Below are positions 1-10,277 of a stretch of 64,000 nucleotides of DNA, one piece after another. The notes beneath the pieces are model-generated. The model was not told where the DNA came from and searched no databases. It saw nothing but the letters and a program-made list of their open reading frames with translations. How positions within the stretch are numbered: the stretch's first letter is position 1; the number at the start of each line of letters is the position of its first letter. A program made the position numbers and the translations under genes. The DNA comes from Amblyomma americanum (lineage: Eukaryota > Arthropoda > Arachnida > Ixodida > Ixodidae), in the NCBI RefSeq assembly GCF_052857255.1, contig NC_135497.1, forward strand, positions 549,983,531 to 550,047,530, given 5' to 3'.

Positions 1-328
1 ACGTGCATTCCGAGGTACCGAAGGACCCATGCCAGTGGAAGCATGGAAAGTGTGCAAAGTGTTCGCATTTGCAACAAGAGTACTGTACAGTGTCGGTGAA
101 GTCTTAAGACCAAAGGCTTTTCGCCTCAGCGGCATAACAGAGCCATTACGGCAATATTAAATACCAAGTGACCTTGAAATGCTAGCAGGTTTCTTCTGGT
201 GATACAGAAGCTTCCTGCTTGACTACAGTTTTGAATGATCCGCTACATGAACTATTCTAGGAACATTGATTTCACTGCAGCTGAATGCTGTAGCCTTAAA
301 ACTTTTGACCTAGACTGTACATGGTACA

Positions 329-1534
329 TTAAAGGGACAGTGAGGAGAACTCAATCAAATTTCTTTTGTAAGCAAAATCTGATAGTTCAGCATTTCATGG
401 CTTTGTTACCGTTTGTCCGGGAGCGAAAGATGCATTTATTTTAAAGAAATTTGGATTCGAAGTTGAAAAAGTTTTTCCCGCCACTCCGATTCAAACTCGG
501 GAACTCTTATGACATCACGGTGCACTCTTATGACGTTACAGCACGCAGTGACGTGAAACATGACGTAAACGCAGACTCCGTGATTTCTCGCGGCTAGCGG
601 TGCGGTCTAGCAGCAGCCAAAATGAAAGCTACCGCCGCCACACGTGGAAGGCACCTATCGGGGGTCGCTACCATTGTTTCATTTACGTTTGCACCGGCGT
701 CTTGCCTGCGTTATGATCGATCCCGTTCCCGAACCTGACGACGAAGTTCTCGCAAAAACTGCGGCCTGCATTTCAGCGACCTCAGCCCCACAGAGCATGC
801 GATGCGTTTGAGGGAGCACGGTTCAGTTAGGCGCCGGCGGGTCGTTTCCCCCTTGCGCCATGAGCAGCCGTTGCAAATTAAATATCAAACCCCCAGTGCG
901 GGGAGTCGCCAGGGGCCAGGACAAGGACAGTGCGTCGCGCCCATCGGAGGCTGGCAGAGGCTTTGGGATCAACAGATTGTGATTTCTTGAACGGCGCGGT
1001 TCACGGTGCAGAAGGCGGCGTCGAGGTCTCCCACGGTTGCAAGGACAAGGTCATTTATTTATTTTTTCGCCACAAAAACGGATGGGTACTCAAGGGCGCT
1101 CACATGTAAAGTAGGCTGCTTGAAAGTAAAGCCGACGCTTCAACGGCTTTGCGCGTTTCCGGAGGTACAGGGTCCACTGGATCGGGCTCTCTCGCCCACT
1201 TGCATGTACCTTCAGATGTGTACTGTGAATGGATTAAATTAGCCGAGAGCTCTAAAAGAACAGCACCGGCCAACTACCGAAGCTATTGAAAGATGTCACA
1301 ACGCGCACCTCGCCGCGGAACCGTATCAGTCTGGTCTGGCTGGCGTAGCTGGTGCACTCGGCGCGAAATAGAGACATGCTCCAAGTCTCCGCCAGTGCGG
1401 TCAGAGTGCGCCTAAGCCGCCGAACGCGTCACCGGTCAAGCGCAGTTGCAGTATTGAGGGTCTCGCTTTGGCCGACGTGACGTTGGTGCGCAGTGCGCGC
1501 GCACATATTATGCCAGGCTATAAGCGCGCATTAA
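329..1534 (+). repeat. Module A (left copy)
   Basis: A 1.2-kb segment from TTAA to TTAA. Its outer end carries the TTAAAGGGACAGTGAGG terminus; its inner end finishes with GCGCGCATTAA. It matches the reverse complement of 2564-3773 along its whole length, for example the block at 445-560 against 3540-3680. It has no recognisable coding sequence. Confidence 0.75.
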
Positions 1535-2567
1535 AGGGACACTGAGGAGAAATTGAGATTGCCTTGTATCGATAGAATACAAGATCCTGATCACAAAAGC
1601 GCCACTCTTACTGAAAACAAAGCTCTTGTAAGGTAGAAAATAGCAAGGACCAAAATACAGGTATCGCCGCCACAGCGCAATCTCGCAAGTACAAGTGTGA
1701 TGAGGTCATAGGACAAGAGACGCCACCTTGGAGGAATGCTCCTTTTTACATAGAAGCTGCGAATCTCTGAGGCTGACAGAAGAAGGTTGCGCGGTTCAAT
1801 ATTCAAGTAAGTTTTGTTTTAAAACCGATAGCGCACTTTTATCACAACAGGAAGACAGACAAAAGACAACCTGAATGTTGGAAGCAAAGAAAACCAATGC
1901 TTGGCGGCGCCACAGGCAGCCAGGAGAGTTTCGATTTGTTATGGCGCTTCGCGTCTATGAGCTTTGCGTGCCCCGTGGTTTTGTTTTTGATGCACCTAGA
2001 TTTACAAATGCCGAACAGCAGAGAAACTCCAAGTGCCACTTCAAGTGTTAGTTAACCTTTGAAGGAGCCTGTTAAGGCTGGTCAAATGATCGCCACGGTC
2101 GAGCAAAAATTATGATGGCACGATGGTCGGTGATCGTACAAGGCAGTTCGCAGTATAAAGTGCACTTTTGTCTTCACACGCTCGCCCGGCGAAACATTCT
2201 TGGCTGTGCCAGTCAACTTCAAACTTCTTAACGGAAGTCGTTTATTAGGGACGGGAGACAAGGCAAAAAGGCAGTTTAAAAAATTGTTGATGACCTAGCT
2301 GTGTTAGGCCAGGATATAGGTAGCGAAAGCGCAGGGACTTATGCATCGGAAGAGTGCATTAACTAGATGCGCCTGTATTTATGGTTAAATATTGAGCCGT
2401 CGTGGGGGAGTGGTAGAGTCTCGGCCTCAAACTACAAAGGCCCTGGTTCGATTCCGAGCCTCGGCACAGGTTTTTTTTTTATTCAGTGAGTGGGCGGGGG
2501 TTTCAGTGGCTACCATAGGTGCCGCTACTGAATACGTTGGTTAGCGGTTAAGCGCAGGCTCTGTTAA
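1531..2567 (+). repeat. Module B (left copy)
   Basis: A 1.04-kb segment from TTAA to TTAA. It starts with TTAAAGGGACACTGAGGAGA and ends GGCTCTGTTAA. It matches the reverse complement of 3770-4804. A tRNA-like sequence with a following T run sits near its inner end. Confidence 0.75.
2395..2467 (+). other. tRNA-like sequence inside module B
   Basis: About 73 bp resembling a tRNA gene: an A-box-like GAGTGGTAGAGTC, a good B box GGTTCGATTCC (2445-2455), and GCCTCGGCA at the 3' end. A run of T follows from about 2470, which would stop RNA polymerase III. The acceptor and anticodon stems do not pair cleanly, so I read it as a tRNA-derived relic and not a working tRNA. Confidence 0.6.
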
Positions 2568-3773
2568 GGTGCGTTTACACTCCGGAGTAATGTGCGCGCG
2601 CGCTGCATGGCGACGTCACGTCGGCCAAACCGAGAGCCTCTATGCTCCAACTGTGCTTGACCGCCGACACGTTCGGCGGTTTCGGCGCACTCTGACCGCA
2701 CCGGCGGAGACTTTAAGCATGTCTCTATTTTGCGAAGGGCGCACCAGCCGCCGCCGGCCCGGCCAGACCGATTCAGCTCTGCGGCCAGGTACGTGTTGTG
2801 ACGTCATTCAATAGCTTCGGCAGTTTGACGCAGCTGTTCTTTTCGAGCTATCGGCTAATTTAATCCATTCAAAGTACACATCTGAAGGTACATGCAAGTG
2901 GGCGAGAGAGCCCGTTCCAGTAGACCCCGTACCGCCGGAAACGTGCGGAAGCCGTTGAAGCGTGGGCTTTACTTTCAAGCCGCCAACTTTAAACGCAAGC
3001 GCCCTTGAGCACCCACACGTTTTTTTGGCAAAATATAAAATAAATAACCTGGCCCTTGCAATCGTGGGAGACCTCGATGCTGCCTGCTGCACCGTGCAAC
3101 CGCGCCGTTCAAGGAATCGCAATCCGTTCGCCCGTAAGCCCCGGCCAGCCTCCAATGGGCGCGACTCACCGACCTTGTCCTGGCCCCTTGTGACTCTCCG
3201 CACTGGGGTTATGATATTTAATTTGCAACGGCTGCTCATGGCGGAAGGGGGAAACAACCCGCCGGCACCTAACCTAACTGTGCTCCCTCAAAAGCATCGC
3301 ACGCTCTGTGGGGCTGCGGTCGCTGAAATGCAGGCCGCAGTTTTTGCGAGAACTTTGTCATCGGGCTCGGGTACTGGATCCATCGTAACGCCGGCAAGAC
3401 GCCGGTGCAAACGTAAACGAAGCGACGGTAGCGACCCCCGATAGATGCCTTCAACGTGCGGCGGCGGTAGCTTTCACTTCGGCAGCTGCTAGACCACACC
3501 GCTAGCCGCGAGAAATCACAACGTATGCGCTTACGTCACGTTTCACGTCACTGCGTCCTGTAACGTCATAAGAGTGCATCGTGATGTCATAAAGTTCCCG
3601 AGTTTGAATCGGAGTGGCGCGAAAAACTTTTTCAACTTTGAATCCAAATTTCTTTGAAATAAATGCATCTTTCACTCCCGAACAGGCGGCAACAAAGCCT
3701 TGAAATTGAAACAAAAGCCTCAGATTTTGCTAACAAGAATAATTTGATAGAGTTCTCCTAACTGCCCCTTTAA
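2564..3773 (-). repeat. Module A' (inverted copy of A)
   Basis: Reverse-complement copy of module A. The outer terminus reads CTGCCCCTTTAA at its right end. The 149-residue minus-strand open frame here and a 78-residue plus-strand frame in A share a peptide around SRSPTxARxR, which reflects DNA-level duplication and is not evidence of a real protein. Confidence 0.75.
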
Positions 3774-4804
3774 CAGAGCCTGCGCTTATCCGCTAACCAA
3801 CGTATTCGTTGGCGGCATCTATGCGCGCCACTGAAACCCCTCGCCCACTCACTGAATAAAAAAAAAAACCTGTGCCGAGGATCGGAATCGAACCAGGGCC
3901 ATTGTAGTTTGAGGCGGACTCTACCACTCCGCCGAGACGGCTCAAGATTTAACCATGAATAAAGGCGCATCTAGTGAATGCACTCTTACGATGCAGAAGT
4001 CTCCGCGCTTTCGCTACGTATATGCTGGCCTAACAGAGCTATGCCATCAGCATATTTTTCTTAACTGCCTTGTACCCTGTCTCCCGTCTCTAACAAACAA
4101 TTTTCGTTAAGTAGTTTCAAGTTAACTGGCGCAGCCAGGAATGTTTTGCTGGGCGAGTGTGCGAAGACACAAGTAATCTTTGTAGTGCGCACTGCCTTGT
4201 ACGATCATCGACCATCGTGCCATCATGGTTTTTCATCGACCACGGCAATCATCTGACCAGCCTTAACAGGCTCCTTCAAAGGTTAACTAGCACTTGAAGC
4301 GGCACGTGGAGTTCCTCTGCTGTTCGGCGCTTGCAAATCGAAACGCGTCAAAAACAAAACCATGAGGCACACAAAGCTCATATACGCAAAGCGCCATAAC
4401 AAGTCGAAACTCTCCTGGCCGCCTGTGGCGCCGCCAAGCATCGGCTTTCTTTGCTTCCAACATTTAGGTTGTCTTTTGACTGTCTTCCTTGTGTGATAAA
4501 AGTGCACTATCGGTTTTAAAACAAAACTTACTTCAATATTGAACCGCGCAACCTTCCTTTGTCAGCCTCAGAGATTAGCAGCTTCATGTAGGAAGGAAAA
4601 ATCCTCCAAGGTGGCGTCTCTTTTCCTATGAGGTCATCACTCTTGTACTTGCGAGATTGCCCTGTGGCGGCGATACCTGTATTTTGTTTGCTTTTTTCTA
4701 CTTTACAAGAGCTTTGTTTTTCAGTAAGAGTGGCATTTTTGTGATGAGGAGCTTATATTCTATCGATACAAGCCAACTTCAATTTCTCCTCAGTGTTCCT
4801 TTAA
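3770..4804 (-). repeat. Module B' (inverted copy of B)
   Basis: Reverse-complement copy of module B. It ends CTCAGTGTTCCTTTAA at 4804, the right terminus of the whole block. The sequence following it (TTAATTGGCATCTCCAGG) is flanking DNA that reappears at 5692. Confidence 0.75.
3873..3942 (-). other. tRNA-like sequence inside module B' (second copy)
   Basis: Inverted counterpart of the tRNA-like sequence at 2395-2467, with the same A and B boxes on the minus strand. An A run on the plus strand at about 3857-3868 is a T run in its own orientation. The anticodon-arm region differs by a few bases from the other copy. Confidence 0.55.
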
Positions 4805-5924
4805 TTGGCATCTCCAGGGGATTTTAAAGCACTTTGAGTTTACTATCACATTACACTTCTTGAACCTTGCCTCAGTTGCAAGAAATAATTCTGCAAAATA
4901 ATGAAACGTCAACAACTAGAACACAAACAATAACTGCATTTCGACCACAAAGCCATCGCTAAGCAAAGCTGCCCTGAGCTGCCACAGGTTAAAATTGTGC
5001 CTACGGCTGCTCTGCAGGCAATTGTTTTTCCGCTTCATATCATTCGGACCGAAAATTTCTCATTTCCGAGAGGTGTGCAGTGATGATCATCCTCATGTTT
5101 CCAGTTTCTAGATTGTTTGCCTGCATTTATCAAGGATGAAAGCTAAAAACATTTCAAGCTTACAAAATCATTCTTGTAAGATCGACAATTGGGCTTTGAT
5201 GCCCCAGCGCCTCGTGCTGAAGAAGGAGTAAAACAGAGGCGGAAGGCGAGGCTGACAAAGTTCAGTTTGGCGCAGAGGAACGCTTGGCTACCGAGGTGCG
5301 CTGTACTAGCAAAGATTGTGGCCGTCGACATTTCTTGTTAGCATGGCGCACCCAGCCCCTCCACAAGTGTATAGACGCAAATCAAACAAGAAGTATGGAC
5401 GGCCACAATCTTTGTTAGCACGGCGCACCGCGGTACTCAAGCGTTCCTGAGCACCAAACGGAACTTTGTCAGCCTCGTCGTCCGTCTGTGTTTTGCTCCT
5501 TTATCAGCACTGGCCGATGGGGCATCAAAGCCCACTTGTCTTACATTCTAAATATGCGACACCTTCATACCTGGCTGCTGACCACAGCAAGATATCCGTG
5601 TTCTGTTGTGCAGCAAGATCCATGCTAGTGGAAGACTGCAAAGTATTAAAAGTGTTCACATTTGCTACAAAAGACTAATGTACAAGGTAAATTAAAAGGC
5701 AACTTCAGAGGATTTTCAAACATATTCACTTTACTATCACATTACACTTCTTGAGCCTGGTCAGTCCCGAGAAATAATTTTTCCAAATAAGGAGCAAAGA
5801 AATAATGAAATACCATTAACTAGAACACAAAAAAACTTCATTTCAATCAACAGATAAAAATAAGATGTTAAAGGGTTTGACTGGTAACACTGGTAACCCA
5901 CATTCTGTAATGCACCAACTAGCT
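4805..5924. repeat. Diverged duplicated flanking sequence
   Basis: The 130 bp after the composite (4805-4935) match 5696-5850 in direct orientation; both copies carry ACTATCACATTACACTTCTTG. Positions 28-80 of the window match 5617-5680. This fits an older repeat of which one copy was interrupted. Apart from the hairpin at 5176-5548 I see no gene here. Confidence 0.5.
5176..5548. repeat. Hairpin-like inverted repeat, ~150-bp arms
   Basis: The left arm (about 5176-5328) and right arm (about 5398-5548) are reverse complements at roughly 85% by eye. Shared anchors are GGGCTTTGATGCCCCA near the outer ends and CAAAGATTGTGGCCGTC near the loop. The loop is about 70 bp. This is the layout of a foldback or snapback element; no coding frame is convincing. 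Confidence 0.65.
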
Positions 5925-6021
5925 TTAAAGGAGTATAAACACCCATCTTTTGGGTGTGTGTTTTTGCTTTCTAATGAGGCATCAGGCATTATTATGCATG
6001 GATTACCTTGTGGTATTCTCC

Positions 6022-7194
6022 TATTCTCAAGTCTAGCAAGAGAACAGCAGTTCACAACTGGTAGCGAGGTAAGGGAAGTGGTAAAGGAATACGTCTATTT
6101 AAGGCAGGTATCAATAGTGACAACTCATCCGGATCATGACGGAATAACTAGAAGGATAAGAATGCGATGGAGCGCATATGGCAGGGTCTCTCAGGTCATG
6201 AATGGCAGAGTACCAATATCCCTCAAGAGAAATGTGTACAACAGCTGTATCTTACCAGTACCCACCTATCAGGCAGAAACGTGGAGGCGAACAAAAAGGG
6301 TTCAGCTTAAGTTGAGGGCAACGCAGTGAGGCATGGAAAGAAAAATGATAGGCGTAACGTTAAAGCAGCATAACACCTACCGTTTGGGTGCGTGTTTTCA
6401 TGTTTGTAATGATACATAAGGCATTATTATACATGGAGTAGCAGCTAGTAATCTATTACGACCGCTTAATAATTTATAATAGCATCTCTTTTTCGTCCAG
6501 TTTCGGCTTCAACACATGAACAAGGACAGTGACGTCAATGTGTGCTTACATGTCACGAGACATGAAAAAACGGCAATATAATCGCTGCTTGCACATTCGT
6601 TGTCATTCCGGCAATTAAGGAAGGCTGATTTCAACACTGCAGTAAATTAGAACAATGAAGCAGCGATTCTATGGACATCTTTCCATGGCTCACGTGGAGG
6701 AAAAGCCCTCGTTGACGTCAGAGCCATCGTTCGGCTGTTCCGAAACTGAAACAGCATGACAGGAAGAACAATTATAAATTATTTAGCTGTCGTAGGCAAA
6801 CATCACATGGTGATTCATGCATAGTAGCGTCTTCTGCATCATTGAAAAAACGAAAACATGCCACCAAAATTAGGTGTCTATACTCCTTTAAGAGACCGGA
6901 AGCAGGAAGAGTGGTTGAGGGAACACACGCGGGTTAATGACATCCTAGCCAAACTCAAGAGGAAGAAATTGGCTTGAGCGGGGATTGTAATACGAAGGTA
7001 AGATAGCTGTTGGTCCTTAAGGGATTCCAAGAGAAAGAAAGCATTGCAGGGGGCGGCAGAAGGTTAGGTGGGCGTATGTAATTAAGAAGTTTGCAGGCAT
7101 AAGGTGGGCGCAGCTGGCAAGACATTGTTAATTGGAGAGACATGGGAGAGGCCTTCACCCTGCAGTGGGTGTAATCAGGCTGATGATGATGAAG
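6022..7194 (+). pseudogene. RTE-type LINE, 3' fragment of ORF2
   Basis: Coding remains lie on either side of a MITE. Residues encoded at about 6060-6360 resemble the region after the reverse transcriptase palm of RTE elements (ISLKRNVYNSCILPV, then AETW and MERKMIGVTL). The frame resumes at 6892 with RDRKQEEWLREHTRV. Near the end, peptide fragments such as KFAGIRWAQLA and a (TGA)n tail at about 7180-7192 match the usual RTE 3' end. The fragment is bracketed by ATTCTCC at 6015-6021 and 7195-7201, read as its target-site duplication. The copy is 5'-truncated and non-functional. Confidence 0.75.
6360..6891. mobile_element. TTAA-type MITE, copy 2 (inside the LINE)
   Basis: A 532-bp element from TTAA at 6360 to TTAA at 6888. 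Its left end TTAAAGCAGCATAACACC and right end (reverse complement TTAAAGGAGTATAGACACC) form terminal inverted repeats. Excising it and one TTAA restores an RTE reading frame, so it inserted after the LINE. It is non-coding. Confidence 0.8.
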
Positions 7195-7631
7195 ATTCTC
7201 CCATGACTACTAAATAATTTATATTCGAATTTCTTTCTCGCGCTGTTTCAGTTTCAAGAGCTAAACGGGGACTATGGCGTCAAAGTGAGCTTATAGTTCA
7301 TGCGAGGCATGAAAAACTGCAATATAATCGGTGCTGCTACATTTGCCATTCCGACTATTGAGGAAGGCTGGCTTCAGCACTGTAGTGAATTAAAACGATC
7401 AAGCAGCAATTATATCGTATTTTTTCCATGCTTCACGTTACATATAACCTCTCTGATGTCACAGTCTTCACTCGGCTGTTGAAACCGAGACAGCATGGCA
7501 GAAAAATTCGATCATAAAGTATTTATAGGTCACAGGCAAACACCACATGATGATTCATTCATAGAAGTGTCTTCTGAATCATTGTAAAGAAGAAAACATG
7601 CCACCAAAATTAGATGTCTATACCTCTTTAA

Positions 7632-7986
7632 ATTATCATTGGGCTGTTTCAAATTGCCGTGCTCGGAGAGCCTGTTCGCTGCCAGAAAGTTCACTCCTGA
7701 CAGGAAGGTGTATAATTCTCACGTGAATTGGTCGCCGCCAGAACGAGCCTGCTGGCAATCATGGCGCCAAGGCCGTCCATGGATCACGGAAGGCGAGTGC
7801 CCTCTGCTGCTTTGCGTGCTGTTGCGTCTCATTGCTCGCATGCGTACGGTAGAAATCTGATCCTTGGGAGCGAAAGAAAGGACGTTAGTTATTCAGGGCA
7901 GCCGCGGACTCGCACTCAGATGCATACATCGGCGGCAACAACGCAAGTATATGTCCTTCAGTGCGTTGTGTGCTGTCGTGACGTCT
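7632..7986. other. Unassigned intervening sequence
   Basis: About 350 bp between the MITE nest and the 5' LTR of the Gypsy element. Open frames are short and unlike any family I know. I see nothing else. Confidence 0.4.
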
Positions 7987-7990
7987 GCAT

Positions 7991-8880
7991 TGTTACGTTT
8001 GGAGACGCCAACATGCCAAAAATATTCAAGCCACTTGGAATCATCAATCTAATGAGGCTTCAAAGGGCCGTCGATGTGGTTGCAGCGCCACGAGTGCAGG
8101 TGGTGGCGTCTACAAGGGACCTTCCCCCCCCCCCCCCCCCCCCCTGCAGTTTACGGGGGGAAACGGCCCTCCGCTGTCTGAGAACGGCTTTGGTGAACCT
8201 GTCTTTTGTTCTCAACGCCGGACCCACCCGGGACATGTTTCTCCCGTAGGGGACGACGGGGGAGCCGGCGAGCGGCGGGACTGCAAATGAGCCGTGGCAA
8301 ATGCGGCCGGGTTTGACTAAGCCAACGTCGCCGGAATCCTCGTGGTTCGAAAACAACTTCGTCTTAGACTGTGCTTTTCCTTATACGTGGAACCTTCTGC
8401 AAACTGCAGTGGCAACCTTTAGTTCCCACGCTACCGCTGTGGAGTGCAGGTGACTCACCTTCGACGCTGCCATGGGACCCCCTTCGGGATATTCATCACT
8501 GTAGCCTGGAAAGCGGACCATATTCTACCAGAAGTGGCAAGAGTGTGTGACTGAGGGCGTCCAGGAAGGCGGACCCTGAAGACTGGTAACGTGATCTACA
8601 TCACAGTGATTCGACGCATTTTTAATGAACTAGATTCCCCAACTAGGGACCTGGGGACAGCGGACCCTATTTAAGCAACGATCTGGCGTGTGATCGGCAG
8701 CTCCCGATTCACTCTTTCGAACTTTGTAAAAATGTAAATAAACCCTTTTAGTCTCTTCTTTACCTCGAAGACCCTCTCATCTCTTCGTCACCCCCACAAC
8801 AGCAGTCTCCCGATCCGGAACCCAGGGACACCGACCTTGGCGAGAGACGGCACAGGTGAACCAGGGGCCCGCACCTAACA
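7991..8880 (+). repeat. 5' LTR of the Gmr1-like element
   Basis: Begins TGTTACGTTTGGAGACG and ends GCACCTAACA. It is nearly identical in plan to 14035-14916. A run of 21 C at 8124-8144 is only 11 C long in the 3' LTR. The internal region starts directly after it with ACTTATTGGCAGCGGTTGG, the likely primer-binding-site region; I cannot name the primer tRNA. Confidence 0.9.
8668..8742 (+). promoter_or_regulatory. LTR TATA-like box and polyadenylation signal
   Basis: TATTTAA at 8668-8674 followed about 60 bp later by AATAAA at 8737-8742, the normal spacing of promoter and polyadenylation signal around the R region of an LTR. Both are repeated in the 3' LTR. The role is inferred from position. 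Confidence 0.55.
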
Positions 8881-9086
8881 ACTTATTGGCAGCGGTTGGA
8901 TCGACCATGAGGCGTGGTGTTGCTTCTGTGGGTGAGTGCTTGAACTTTGCTTCAGATACGCCAGGCTTCAATTGTTTGGGTTAATACTTTGAACTGCTGG
9001 GAATCGAGAGAAATTGTGCAGTGAGACAAGTGTGTGTAGCTCACGCCAACAATTGTTCAGCAAAGTTAAGGCTCAGAGCAGCAAAC

Positions 9087-10277
9087 ATGGATCTAATGAA
9101 GTTGCTAAGGACAGATTTGCTTTCATTGTGCGAAGAGTTTGGTATAGAGGTAGAGGAGAAGATGAAAAAGTCACACATTTGCACATTGCTCTTAGAAACC
9201 GCCAAGGAAGAAACAGTTAGCGATACGTGGGAACTCCTCAAAGCGGAGCGAAAGAAAAAGGAAGATGAGCGAAAGAAAGAGGAAAGTGAGCGAAAGAGGG
9301 AGGAAAATGAGCGCCAACGGCTAGCGGCAGAGCGAGAGGAACGGGAGCTCAGAAGGTTACAGCTTGCGCATGACAAAAAGAAACTGGAATGTTAGAGCTC
9401 GAGAGGCACGACTCCAGAGAGAGCGAGTCAGGCCGAACCATTTCATATAGACAGATTGATGCAGCCGTATAAGATTGGCGAGGATCTTGGTTATTACCTC
9501 GTGAATTTCGAGAGGACATGTGAGAAACGGGGTTACGCTAAGGAGACCTGGCCACAAAAGCTACTAATGGGGTTACCCTGTGAGGCGGCCACTATAGTCG
9601 CGAGGCTTGACGCGAAAGATGCCGATGACTACGAGAAGGTGAAAGCAAGTTTGCTAAGAAAGTACCGACTTTCGCCGGAAGAATTCCGACAGCGGTTCAG
9701 AGGGGCCAGCAAGAAAAGCAGCGAGAGCTATGCAGAATTCGCATTCAGTTTGAAGGCCAACCTTACAGAGTGGTTGAAGGGCGCGGAGGCATATGACACC
9801 AAAGATAAGGTTGTCGAATGTGTAGACCTCGAGCAGTTCTATAACAGTATCCCTGAGGCCGTTAAGTTATGGGTGCAAGACAGAGAAAATGTGAGCACAG
9901 TGGAGAAAGCTGCAGATCTAGCGGACGAATATGCAACACGGAGAAAGCTGAGTTCCGAGTCAAGCGAGTTTGAAAAGAAAGCGTTCGGTTTAAGGAAGCG
10001 TTTCATTCCCAAAAATCGATCGCAATTTAGGAATCGCGAGACAGTTGAGGGCACTAAACAGGCCCCAGAAAAAACTGAGGATTGTGCCAAGCAGGCCGAA
10101 GCTCAGAAAGCATTGACGAAGGAGTTCGATGCCAGGAAGCCGTTCCGTTGTTTCAACTGTCAGGAAACTGGACATATTGCTGCAAGGTGTAAAAAGACGC
10201 GATTAGCTTTCTCATATGCCAACGATAGTGATGAGAATTTGGAATTTGTTTTCCGTATATTCACGAACTCCAAGTAA
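9087..10277 (+). pseudogene. gag: gag of the Gmr1-like element
   Basis: Structural polyprotein that would form the particle. I chose ATG 9087 because the frame there opens with MDLMKLLRTDLLSLCEE, a typical start, and runs into a charged K/E/R-rich coiled-coil stretch (residues ~52-100). A TAG at 9393-9395 interrupts the frame, which then continues in the same phase to 10277. The second part holds a capsid-like region; at about 9680-9945 it resembles the vertebrate SCAN domain (DLEQFYNSIPEAVKLWV). A CX2CX4HX4C zinc knuckle (CFNCQETGHIAARC) lies at 10149-10190. Its end overlaps pol by 43 nt in another frame. It is one nonsense codon from being open. Confidence 0.85.

Larger units (their letters stand above)
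329..4804. mobile_element. Composite TTAA-bounded inverted-repeat element (A-B-A'-B')
   Basis: Four modules of about 1.2, 1.0, 1.2 and 1.0 kb lie end to end and every junction is a TTAA (329, 1531, 2564, 3770, 4801). The third module is the reverse complement of the first and the fourth of the second, at roughly 80-90% identity by eye. The outer ends are matching inverted termini: TTAAAGGGACAGTGAGGAGA on the left, and on the right the reverse complement of a sequence starting TTAAAGGAACACTGAGGAGA. TTAA target duplication is typical of piggyBac-type transposons, so this is inferred to be a non-autonomous TTAA element or a cluster of them. No transposase is visible. The open frames inside are short and look incidental. 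Confidence 0.75.
5925..7631. mobile_element. TTAA-type MITE, copy 1 (interrupted by a LINE)
   Basis: Outer termini are TTAAAGGAGTATAAACACCC at 5925 and the inverted form ending CTATACCTCTTTAA at 7631. Removing the LINE at 6022-7194 and one target-site copy leaves about 527 bp. This almost equals the 532-bp second copy at 6360-6891, and the two align along their length. It has no coding capacity and is inferred to be mobilised by a TTAA-specific transposase elsewhere. Confidence 0.75.

Noticed and set aside
2808..3444. 150-160-residue open frames on both strands in module A'
   Set aside because: They overlap antisense, are only partly open in the partner copy A and match no family; explained by the GC-rich repeat.
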